Shown here piece by piece: positions 7,768-14,957 of a stretch of DNA of 24,103 nt. The notes beneath the pieces are model-generated. The model did no database searches. It saw only the letters and a program-made list of their open reading frames with translations, and had not been told where the DNA came from. The DNA lies in assembly GCA_049522195.1 (NCBI GenBank), contig JBEKOB010000066.1, positions 1 to 24,103 on the forward strand, written 5' to 3'. This DNA comes from UBA9647 sp049522195 (lineage in GTDB: Bacteria; Bacteroidota; Ignavibacteria; UBA10030). The stretch's first letter is position 1. Each line of letters starts with the position of its first letter. The translations under genes and the position numbers were made by a program.

Positions 7768-8544
7768 TTAGTGATGGACAAGCTGCCTGAGTGAAGGAAT
7801 TCTCTCCCCGATTGTCTCCAACTCAAGGATTTTTTCCGTGAGAACGATGCCGGCAATTCCTTGTGCGAAATACTTATCTGCTTTGTCGGCAGCAGGGATC
7901 TCATCAAGACGCAGAAGTACCGGAATGGTCGCCCACTTGCCGATCAGTGCGCATGTTTCGACGTCGCACTCGGGAAGTATGAGCGCGTCTGCCCCGGCCT
8001 CCATCATGAATGAAGTTCCGAGCTTGATGGAGCCTATGTAATTGTCTGCCGAAATCTTGTCACCGATTGGCCGGATGTCCACCACGAGCGGAAGCGACAA
8101 CCGGTAACACTCACGCGCCAGGAGAGACACTGACCTGATATTCTCCGCCTCCAAATCTTCGCCAAATCCGAGGAGGAATGTCGCCACGGCCGCAGAGGCC
8201 CCTAATCTGAGCGCATCCTCACCATCCGAGATTGTAACTCGTGTGACAGCTGAAGCAGGCAAGCAGAATTCCTTGCTCCGGTATGCATTTGTCCAATCGA
8301 TACGCACCAGAGGAGCCGCGCGCATCTTTCCGCCAACCAAATCTGGATGGTGCTCGAGCTGACCGGGATTAAGAATGACTGCGTCGAATGAGGTGTTGCA
8401 TCGTCTCAATGTCTCGGAAATGTCTTCCGTTTCCGGACCCGCACCTAAAGAAGACAAAAGGGTCAAGTCAAGCATGAGACATCGCTTGTCCCTGGAATCG
8501 ATGAAATCACTCATGCGGATGTTCTTACCGACGTTGATGTTCAC
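7768..8544 (-). CDS. Degenerate aldolase paralogue, Schiff-base lysine lost
   Basis: This 258-residue protein is a clear paralogue of the aldolase half encoded next to it. PLVRIDWTNAYR (78-89) matches LLIRADWMNMPR, LLGFGEDLEAENI (124-136) matches FIGYSDEFEALNI, and ARECYRLSLPLVVD matches AKECRKVGLPLIIE. The catalytic lysine is replaced: GADALILPE (184-192) has Ile189 where the neighbour has K194. The DHG motif reads DLT. It has no ferredoxin domain. It is therefore probably a non-catalytic partner or regulatory subunit, or binds a ligand without Schiff-base chemistry. The GTG start is preceded by AGGGGTG, which favours it over the ATG ten codons in. It ends ten bases before the aldolase-ferredoxin start, and the reading frame is intact, so it is not a decaying pseudogene. 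Confidence 0.83.
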   Translation of the reverse strand: MNINVGKNIRMSDFIDSRDKRCLMLDLTLLSSLGAGPETEDISETLRRCNTSFDAVILNPGQLEHHPDLVGGKMRAAPLVRIDWTNAYRSKEFCLPASAVTRVTISDGEDALRLGASAAVATFLLGFGEDLEAENIRSVSLLARECYRLSLPLVVDIRPIGDKISADNYIGSIKLGTSFMMEAGADALILPECDVETCALIGKWATIPVLLRLDEIPAADKADKYFAQGIAGIVLTEKILELETIGERIPSLRQLVHH

Positions 8545-8577
8545 GATTCACCCCTGGATTGTCATAGCATTTCTTCT

Positions 8578-10017
8578 TCAATGAGGTCCTGCGTCGGACT
8601 TCTCACTTTTTGATTCCGGCCCGGGGCGAAGAGCCCTGCTGAGAGCCATCGCGGGCCCCCAATGACCTCGCCGTCTCAACCAGGAAACGAGTTTTCGCGG
8701 GTCAAAGAGCCGCGCCACAGAGAAGAGAACCCAGCCGACGGTGACAGCCCGAAGAACAATCCACATCGCCTGCTCCCATGTCGATCCGTTGACGAGTATG
8801 ATGATTCCGACGAAAACCACCGGTGCCCAAAAAAGAGGCCGAACAAGATCGCGCAAACCTCTTCGAAAGGCCGCCGTCAACGTTGGCGTTCCAACATCAC
8901 CCGTAATCCCCCTGGCTCCTTTGTCCAACATTGTCCTGATCCGGGCCGGCAGACGGTGGCGGCGTAGCCACGCAAACAATGTGACGATCGCTGACAGGGT
9001 TCCACACACTACCGTCCAAAGGGCAATCAGCGAGACGATTCCGGGGAGCCGGAGATGCAGGTATTCTGAGGTCCAGCGGACCATGACATCGAGCGCCGGC
9101 AACAGGTTATCCCCAATCATAATGTACTGGAGCACCAATCCTTGCAGAGCCGCCCATGCCCCGACAAGCCATCCGCCGACAAGGATTCCGACGACGTTCC
9201 ATCCGAAAACTGTGGCAGCAAGGCTGAACAGGAATCCCTGCACGGTGATCGCGAGCATGGGGCGCAGGCGACCGCCGTACGGTGAAAGCGCTTTCAATCC
9301 TGCAGAGATGACCGGAACCCACATCACCCGGCCTCTATTCGCCAGCCGATCACCGGCATACATCATCACCAGCGATTGAACCACAGAAAGAAAGAGCCCG
9401 CCCATCGGGATCTTTGCCTGATGCAATGCAGAACCGACCGTTGCCTCAAATCCCCCCGCGGCAGCGCCAAATTGCCCAACGCGTACCCAATCGGAATGAT
9501 GCAGCACCAGGTTTTGAAGCTGTTCGAGCACACCCGTCTCCGTCACATCGAAGACAACATCGAAGGGGGTGCCAAGTCTGCTCTCGATTTCCCGGACAAC
9601 TTTCTCTCTTACGGCGATAACTACCACCTCGGGCCTGGAGGCTTGAATGGATTCCCAATGCTTCATGTGCCCGTCCCCACGCGCTTCCAGCGGACCGAAC
9701 TCATCGAGTATGAGAATCGAAAGAGGATGTCGCGCCTTGAGCGAATCAGCCCACGCGGCCAATGCTGTCACAGTTCCTGCATCGATCCGATACGGAGGCG
9801 TCAACGACGAGTCCCTGCGGACGAACGGGAGCCGCTGTCCGGAGTCGATGAGCTGCAGAACGTATTCCTCAGCTCCCTTCCCCGGCTCGACCCGATCGTG
9901 CGGCAAAGCGAGAAATCCGTCAACGGACTTTCCGTTTCCCTTCGCCCACGTTAAAAGCGAGGAGAGAACGGTAGTCTTTCCTGATCCTACCGGACCTGTG
10001 ACTGCGACAAGCACCAT
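8578..10017 (-). CDS. THEP1-like NTPase fused to a multi-spanning membrane domain
   Basis: This 479-residue protein joins two parts. Residues 1-175 look like the THEP1/NTPase_1 nucleoside-triphosphatase fold, with P-loop GPVGSGKT (8-15) and Walker B ILILDEFGPLE (101-111), the latter typical of that family. From residue 181 on it is an integral membrane protein with about six hydrophobic segments (around 182-222, 254-275, 276-300, 325-350, 394-412, 416-437). The first part of this region (PMGGLFLSVVQSL, RPMLAITVQGFLFSL, GWLVGAWAALQGL) has the look of a small-molecule uptake S-component, but I cannot name a family with confidence. A role in energised or NTP-gated transport of a cofactor or metabolite for the operon is inference. 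No clear ribosome site precedes the ATG. It ends 33 bases before the degenerate aldolase gene. Confidence 0.72.
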   Translation of the reverse strand: MVLVAVTGPVGSGKTTVLSSLLTWAKGNGKSVDGFLALPHDRVEPGKGAEEYVLQLIDSGQRLPFVRRDSSLTPPYRIDAGTVTALAAWADSLKARHPLSILILDEFGPLEARGDGHMKHWESIQASRPEVVVIAVREKVVREIESRLGTPFDVVFDVTETGVLEQLQNLVLHHSDWVRVGQFGAAAGGFEATVGSALHQAKIPMGGLFLSVVQSLVMMYAGDRLANRGRVMWVPVISAGLKALSPYGGRLRPMLAITVQGFLFSLAATVFGWNVVGILVGGWLVGAWAALQGLVLQYIMIGDNLLPALDVMVRWTSEYLHLRLPGIVSLIALWTVVCGTLSAIVTLFAWLRRHRLPARIRTMLDKGARGITGDVGTPTLTAAFRRGLRDLVRPLFWAPVVFVGIIILVNGSTWEQAMWIVLRAVTVGWVLFSVARLFDPRKLVSWLRRRGHWGPAMALSRALRPGPESKSEKSDAGPH

Positions 10018-10058
10018 TCAACCACTAACCAATTAACCAACTTTTCCACCACACACAT

Positions 10059-10238
10059 CTACTTCACTGCCGACTTGATCTTCGGTATCACATCTTTTGT
10101 GTAGTAGTTGCAGACTCCCTTTTTTGCTGCCGGCTTAAGCTTCAGATCCACGATCGCCTTCTTTACTTTTGCACCGGGCAATCCCATTTCTTGTGCGATG
10201 GCGCCCGCAGTCATCAAATCAGATTTCTCGGTTTTCAT
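10059..10238 (-). CDS. Small HTH-like protein (59 residues)
   Basis: This basic 59-residue protein has a short helical segment resembling a MerR/excisionase-type helix-turn-helix: AGAIAQEMGLPGAKVKKAIVDL (in two parts, roughly residues 11-32). A two-strand wing-like end follows, KKGVCNYYTKDV, closed by a lysine-rich tail. I chose the ATG at 10238 because AGAAGGGAC sits at proper distance before it; an upstream in-frame start at 10304 has no such site. It is the first gene of the AOR operon, 41 bases before the NTPase-membrane gene, and could be its local regulator. It contains only one domain and no effector-binding part. The DNA-binding role is an inference from the pattern. Confidence 0.65.
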   Translation of the reverse strand: MKTEKSDLMTAGAIAQEMGLPGAKVKKAIVDLKLKPAAKKGVCNYYTKDVIPKIKSAVK

Positions 10239-10275
10239 TTCGATGTCCCTTCTATTTTGGTTTTGTTTGTTCATC

Positions 10276-10304
10276 AGTGTATCGGACGCCATCAGATCAT
10301 TCAA
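10276..10304 (-). promoter_or_regulatory. Candidate sigma-70-like promoter for the AOR operon
   Basis: Read on the minus strand, TTGAAT (10304-10299) and TACACT (10281-10276) are separated by exactly 17 bases, each with four consensus matches. Transcription would start near 10269, about 30 bases before the chosen ATG at 10238. The match also supports that shorter start, since the in-frame ATG at 10304 would lie within the -35 box. It is a pattern match only. Confidence 0.35.
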
Positions 10305-10330
10305 CTAACGGAACACTCGCTTCATATCTC

Positions 10331-10376
10331 GATGATTCGATCACCCGATGACCTGATGGCCTGATCACCCGATCAC
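10331..10376. repeat. Second copy of the GATC/ACCCGAT repeat family
   Basis: The stretch between the CrtI-like gene stop and the AOR operon promoter candidate is made of GATGATTCGATCACCCGATG, then ACCTGATGGCCTGATCACCCGATC in two parts. The words GATCACCCGAT and CCTGATGG match the element at 4572-4683. Here only one orientation dominates, so a long hairpin is not formed. It lies at the 3' end of the CrtI-like gene. Confidence 0.65.
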
Positions 10377-12017
10377 TCACGATTTCCAATTGCCCATAAT
10401 TTCCCCGAAGCACTCCAGTCCGCTTCCGATGACCCCTCCGTAGCCGTGACCCGGACGAGTCCACGCCCCAGATAGATAAAGATTCTTTATAGGAGTCGTA
10501 TGCGGCACTCTATTCTGACCCGAATTCCCGAGTGTCTGGTCCCAACCGTAGATGGCCCCACGCGTGTTGCCCGTGTAGCGCAGGTTCGTCAATGGTGTCG
10601 CAATCTCCTTCACTTCGATCGCTGAGGAAAGTCCCGGCAACAGCGTTTCCTCTGCTTTCTTTATGAGGATGTCTGCCATCCTCTCCTTCTCGGCGCGGTA
10701 CGCTGTTTTGTTCCCCTTGAAGTAGTCCTCTTCGAATTCCTTCCAGTGATCGTATCCCTGCAACACCAAGAGACTCAGCGTGTTCTTCCCTTCAGGTGAG
10801 TATCCTTTATAGATGTTGTCGTAGAGCGTCAATCCGTAACCGGTGTTGTCCATATTCGCCGTGAGCGCGGCCTCGTATCCTGCCTCATGATCGTAGCTCG
10901 TATGGTAAAAGATTTCCGAATCCTCGATCCCGATTTTGCCCACCAGGTCTTCTTTGAGGCCGAGAAACACCTGGAAACTCGACAAGCTGACGCTGTAACG
11001 GTCGAACTTCCCAACGTATTCCTTCAGAACGTCATTCTCGCCGGGCATTGAATGGAAGGTGTCGAATGCATTGGAGTTCGAGACCACGACTCTTCCGGCA
11101 TACTCCTTCCCATCGGCGGTTTTCACACCGTACGCCGCATGGTCCTTCGTCAGGATCTCCGTCACTCGCGAGTTCAACACGACCTTACCGCCGCGGTCCT
11201 CTATGAATTTGACAAACGCATCGCTGATTTTCTGTGACCTTCCCTTTGGATAGTATCCCCCTTGACGGAGATACCCGTACGTCGGCAGCGCATAGTAGAA
11301 CGAAGAGAGCATGGACGGTGGAAGCCCGTAGTATCCCCAGAGAGATGAGACTATGGATTGCAGCTTTGGATCTTTGATCCGGGCATTGACCATTGTGCCC
11401 CACGTCTTGCTAAAGTTGTTGAAAAGAAACGGGAAGTCCTGGGGGAAGCGGTTCATGTCAATCTTCCCGCGTGCGTTCGAGTACCGGCTGATGTCATCGC
11501 TGAGCCCCTTCATGTCATCCAGAAGACCCTGAATTCCTCGTTGTTCATCAGGAAAGAGCCGGGCCAGCAGCTTCACATATCCAGCGACGTCCTTCTGCGG
11601 GACACGAAGATCGTAATCAGGATAGATTATCCTGTAGAGATTCCGGTGAGGAACGAACTCGACGTCGGTGATTTCGGGGAAACCGTAAATCAAATTGTGA
11701 ATCCCCTCTCTGTCACCAACGGTCGTTGAGTGAAGCGATACATCAAATACGAAGCCGCCCGGCCTGCTGAACGTTGTGGCATACCCTCCGGGGCGATCAT
11801 GTTTTTCGAGAACGAGCGGCTTGAATCCCTGCCGCGCAAACGCGGCGGCACAGCTGAGTCCGCCAAGACCCGAGCCAATAATCACGGCATCGAAGCCCTT
11901 GTCATCCCGTGCAGCGCCGGTGCTTATGGGAAAGGAGTTCCAGTCAAGGGCAACGACGGAGACTCCAGCCAGCAATGACTTGATGAATTCTCGTCGATCT
12001 ACAGTTTTGGTTTCCAT
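10377..12017 (-). CDS. Tat-exported CrtI-like FAD-dependent oxidoreductase
   Basis: This 546-residue flavoprotein is of the phytoene desaturase/carotenoid isomerase superfamily (COG1233 type). A twin-arginine signal (DRREFIKSLLAGVSVVAL, 7-24) precedes the dinucleotide-binding motif GSGLGG (48-53), with E71 at the end of the second strand and RPGG following. The C-terminal FAD signature is LYLSGAWTRPGHGYGGV, then GSGLECF. Relatives desaturate or isomerise carotenoids or reduce retinol-like polyenes, but those are cytosolic. A Tat-exported member with no crtB or other carotenoid gene nearby suggests another substrate, so I do not assign a symbol. The ATG is preceded by an excellent GGGAGGTGA. 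It lies 72 bases behind the M14 peptidase gene and 138 bases before the AOR operon. Confidence 0.86.
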   Translation of the reverse strand: METKTVDRREFIKSLLAGVSVVALDWNSFPISTGAARDDKGFDAVIIGSGLGGLSCAAAFARQGFKPLVLEKHDRPGGYATTFSRPGGFVFDVSLHSTTVGDREGIHNLIYGFPEITDVEFVPHRNLYRIIYPDYDLRVPQKDVAGYVKLLARLFPDEQRGIQGLLDDMKGLSDDISRYSNARGKIDMNRFPQDFPFLFNNFSKTWGTMVNARIKDPKLQSIVSSLWGYYGLPPSMLSSFYYALPTYGYLRQGGYYPKGRSQKISDAFVKFIEDRGGKVVLNSRVTEILTKDHAAYGVKTADGKEYAGRVVVSNSNAFDTFHSMPGENDVLKEYVGKFDRYSVSLSSFQVFLGLKEDLVGKIGIEDSEIFYHTSYDHEAGYEAALTANMDNTGYGLTLYDNIYKGYSPEGKNTLSLLVLQGYDHWKEFEEDYFKGNKTAYRAEKERMADILIKKAEETLLPGLSSAIEVKEIATPLTNLRYTGNTRGAIYGWDQTLGNSGQNRVPHTTPIKNLYLSGAWTRPGHGYGGVIGSGLECFGEIMGNWKS

Positions 12018-12089
12018 CAGTCACCTCCCTGATGAGAGTGTTCTGATAATGAAGTACGCCAAAGAGAATCAATGTCCTGCAGCTTAATC

Positions 12090-14669
12090 CTATTTTGTTG
12101 CCCCCCAATGAATCGCGTTGAACAGCAGCTTGAAGGTGACCTCGGTCTGTGCCCGCTGCTGAACGCGGAATCCAAGAAGAACGATTTTCCCCTTACTATA
12201 TGTCATCGCGATCGCCGCTGCTTTTCTCTGAAGCTTCTCGGCACCCAGTATCCAGCCTGACATCAGGATATCTTCGGATTCATTGGGGTACCACGCCAAG
12301 ACCCATCGTTTCATCTCGGGAGCCGGAGGGGTCGTCTGGAAAGCGATCCGCTGGTTCACGAATCCGGGGACCTCTGGCGGCATCCCGTAGCCAACTGGAT
12401 GACTGGCATCGATATACATCCTGAGCAACGATCCGGGACAATTGAATTCTTCACTCCTTGCCCTCGACAGCACGTTCATCACCGGGACGTTGAATTCATC
12501 AATCACGAAGTCACACGCCGAGGCCATCGCGATGAGCGTTCCGCCTTGTTCCACAAATTCTTTCAGGTTCTTCACCCCATCCTTCCCGATCCCCCCTGAA
12601 TATTCGGGCGGCATATCGACGAAATACTTCATCTCCCCTTCCTCGGGCTTCCTTTTTCCCTCCACAATCACTTCCTTGGAAACATCGGGAATGATGATGA
12701 CATCATAGTCGCTTCCCAGCTTCCGCTCCTTGATATCCTTCGTTGTGATGCTCTTGAGCGGAAACTCGTACTGTTCGAGCACCCATCGCGTCCAACCTTC
12801 GTCCATCGACGCAACCCACGGTTTGTACATGCCAAGCCTGAACTCGCCGACCTTTTCCATCTTCACGTTCGGTTTCTCGTTCAGACCGACAAGGTCCAAA
12901 GAGTATTCTTTCGCAAGGGCGTCAATGTCTTTTACATTCTCAAGTACCACTGAGCCGCGGGGGAACTCCTTGCCGCCTGCCCTGTACGTCTCTCCAGTAA
13001 GGTTGACCGTTCCTTTCTGTTTCAAAGCATTGTTGATCAGTTTTGTTACGCTGTTCACCTCGTGGGAAACGATGAACCTTGATGTGCCAGCTCCTGTCAC
13101 GCTTCCCTGCGGCCAGTCGGACTCTTTCAGCTCCCGGAGATTGCTTTGTTTCTCTTTAGGAAGCGTAACCTTCTCCACGTTCACGCCCATCATCAACGGG
13201 AGAGACCAGGCAGTCATATCGTACGGTTGGACGATGTTCGGACCCGCGACCAGTTTCACTTTTGGGTAACGCTGGAGGCCGAGCATTTCCTTTACAAACC
13301 GTCCGTACGGTTGAGCGGTCGGAATATAGTACGCCTTCTCAGACGCAGCAAAGAGCACCTCGACACCTCCATCCTTCATCACAAAGGCCAGGTGTGCAGC
13401 CGACACGGGATCGCGCTGTTCGGCGGCAATGCGGTAGTATTCACCCGGCGAGCCGAGATTGACGGCATCCATCGCCATCGTCGCCACACCGCTCAGAATG
13501 TCCTCGCGATGCTTCGTGCAGGCCTCCAGCAGCGCATCCGATGCAATGCGCTCGTAGTCCATAATATCGCGGACACGCCAGATTCCTCCGGGCCACGGAT
13601 TCGGAAAGTTCGACTGCTGCTTGTATTCGACAAGACCCTTCGTGCCACCGCTGAGCTCAATGGGACTTACCTCGACCGGCGTTCCCATCCTTGTCGAAGC
13701 TACTTCCGTCAGGAGCCCCACAATGTTCTTCCAAAATCCTGTCTGGTCGGATGCGCCGGGCCAATACGTGTCGTACATCGCACCGTAGATAACTCCGGAT
13801 TTTTTCTTCTCCTCCAACCTCCACGCCATCATTGTGCCGATATGATCCACCATACGCCAGACAAGCGGATGCACATTCTCGGCAACAGGATTCGCGTACG
13901 GGGGAGTAAAGATTCTCGGACCTGTCGAACCCATCTGATGCTCATCCAGCCAAACCTGAGGGTACCATTCGTGATACACGGCTTTCGTTACCGCTTTTGT
14001 TTCCTTCTGGGTAAGCATGTACCAATCACGGTTATCATCATGCCCAACATACGCATGATACAGGAAGGGTGACCTGCCGCCTTCGTATTTCGTCCCCACA
14101 TACTTCCTATACCACTCGACCTCCATCAGCTGACCGTCTGGATTGAGAGATGGAATGATGAGCAGGATGACGTTCTCAAGCCGCCGTTTCGTCTCAGCAT
14201 CCTCTGCTGTCACCAACGAGTGCGCCCACTCGAGAACCATCTGCGTGGAACCGATTTCCGTCGAATGAATATTACAGCTCACCAGGACGATTGACTTCCC
14301 CTGATTGACGAGCGCCTGGATCTCTTGCTGCGAAAGCCCCCGCGGATCAGCGAGCTTCCTGGCAATATCCTGGTACTTTGATTTGTTCTTAAGGTTTTCC
14401 TCCGACGAGATGACGGCCATGACAAGGTCATTGCCAAGCGTCGTCGGCCCGAGGACTTCGACTTCAATCTTCTTTGATCCTTTTGCGAGCTCGCTGAAGT
14501 AGGAAACAATTTGTTTGTAGTCGGCGAGCTGGCGATCAGCGCCAACCTCAAATCCAAGAAATTGGGAAGGAGTCGGAAGATTCGATTGCGCGGCTATGAT
14601 GCTGCATCCGAGAATCAGGAGCATGGCAAGCACGCCGAACCGCCTGAGAAACAGAAGGGAAAAATGCAT
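12090..14669 (-). CDS. Secreted M14-family zinc carboxypeptidase-like protein
   Basis: This 859-residue protein starts with a signal peptide (about residues 5-27, with a possible lipobox ILGC at 19-22, or cleavage near AAQS). The M14 domain follows (about 45-380), with zinc ligands H135 and E138 in NIHSTEIG, the NPDG motif (177-180), GHDDNRDW (209-216) and H244 in LDEHQMG. A long C-terminal half ends in a glutamine-amidotransferase-like fold (DYDVIIIPDVS to GGTLIAMASACDF). Large two-part members of this type are common in Bacteroidota and act outside the cytoplasm on peptides or peptidoglycan stems. I chose the ATG with GGAGG seven bases upstream over a longer frame to 14753. The spacer upstream carries two palindromes that may be operators. 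Confidence 0.9.
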   Translation of the reverse strand: MHFSLLFLRRFGVLAMLLILGCSIIAAQSNLPTPSQFLGFEVGADRQLADYKQIVSYFSELAKGSKKIEVEVLGPTTLGNDLVMAVISSEENLKNKSKYQDIARKLADPRGLSQQEIQALVNQGKSIVLVSCNIHSTEIGSTQMVLEWAHSLVTAEDAETKRRLENVILLIIPSLNPDGQLMEVEWYRKYVGTKYEGGRSPFLYHAYVGHDDNRDWYMLTQKETKAVTKAVYHEWYPQVWLDEHQMGSTGPRIFTPPYANPVAENVHPLVWRMVDHIGTMMAWRLEEKKKSGVIYGAMYDTYWPGASDQTGFWKNIVGLLTEVASTRMGTPVEVSPIELSGGTKGLVEYKQQSNFPNPWPGGIWRVRDIMDYERIASDALLEACTKHREDILSGVATMAMDAVNLGSPGEYYRIAAEQRDPVSAAHLAFVMKDGGVEVLFAASEKAYYIPTAQPYGRFVKEMLGLQRYPKVKLVAGPNIVQPYDMTAWSLPLMMGVNVEKVTLPKEKQSNLRELKESDWPQGSVTGAGTSRFIVSHEVNSVTKLINNALKQKGTVNLTGETYRAGGKEFPRGSVVLENVKDIDALAKEYSLDLVGLNEKPNVKMEKVGEFRLGMYKPWVASMDEGWTRWVLEQYEFPLKSITTKDIKERKLGSDYDVIIIPDVSKEVIVEGKRKPEEGEMKYFVDMPPEYSGGIGKDGVKNLKEFVEQGGTLIAMASACDFVIDEFNVPVMNVLSRARSEEFNCPGSLLRMYIDASHPVGYGMPPEVPGFVNQRIAFQTTPPAPEMKRWVLAWYPNESEDILMSGWILGAEKLQRKAAAIAMTYSKGKIVLLGFRVQQRAQTEVTFKLLFNAIHWGATK

Positions 14670-14774
14670 GGTATGTCCTCCGAATGTGGTCTTGTGAAGT
14701 CTCACCGCCAGCCCGATCTCCCGTGTGATCATTCCGCACACACGCCACTGCACTTACGGGGAGGAATCTACTCC

Positions 14775-14787
14775 AGTCATAATGACT
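14775..14787. promoter_or_regulatory. 13-bp odd palindrome upstream of the M14 gene
   Basis: AGTCAT-A-ATGACT is a perfect dyad with a one-base centre, 106 bases before the M14 start codon. Its size and spacing suit a homodimeric regulator's operator. No binding factor can be assigned from sequence. Confidence 0.35.
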
Positions 14788-14869
14788 TCCGACGCCGGGA
14801 ATCTGGACTCGGCAAAAACTCTACGGTGCTACGGCAGGGATGATCAACAAATACAATGACACAAAGCGA

Positions 14870-14887
14870 TTTCAGTTCGAACTGAAA
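14870..14887. promoter_or_regulatory. 18-bp perfect palindrome
   Basis: TTTCAGTTCGAACTGAAA is perfectly self-complementary over 18 bases. It lies in the spacer between the GHL10 stop (14958) and the M14 start (14669). As RNA it could form only a weak seven-pair stem with a TCGA loop and no U-run, so a protein-binding operator is more likely than a terminator. It is about 200 bases upstream of the M14 start and may control it. Confidence 0.45.
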
Positions 14888-14957
14888 GACGATCCTCGAT
14901 TTTTTCATTCCAGCTTCAAGGCAGGGTTCATGCCAGAAGCCGCGTGAAGCAGGAATT

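Noticed and set aside
14888..14957. Intrinsic terminator after the GHL10 gene (GCTTCA...TGAAGC stem)
   Set aside because: On the transcribed strand the stem is followed by an A-run, not a U-run, and the stem is imperfect.
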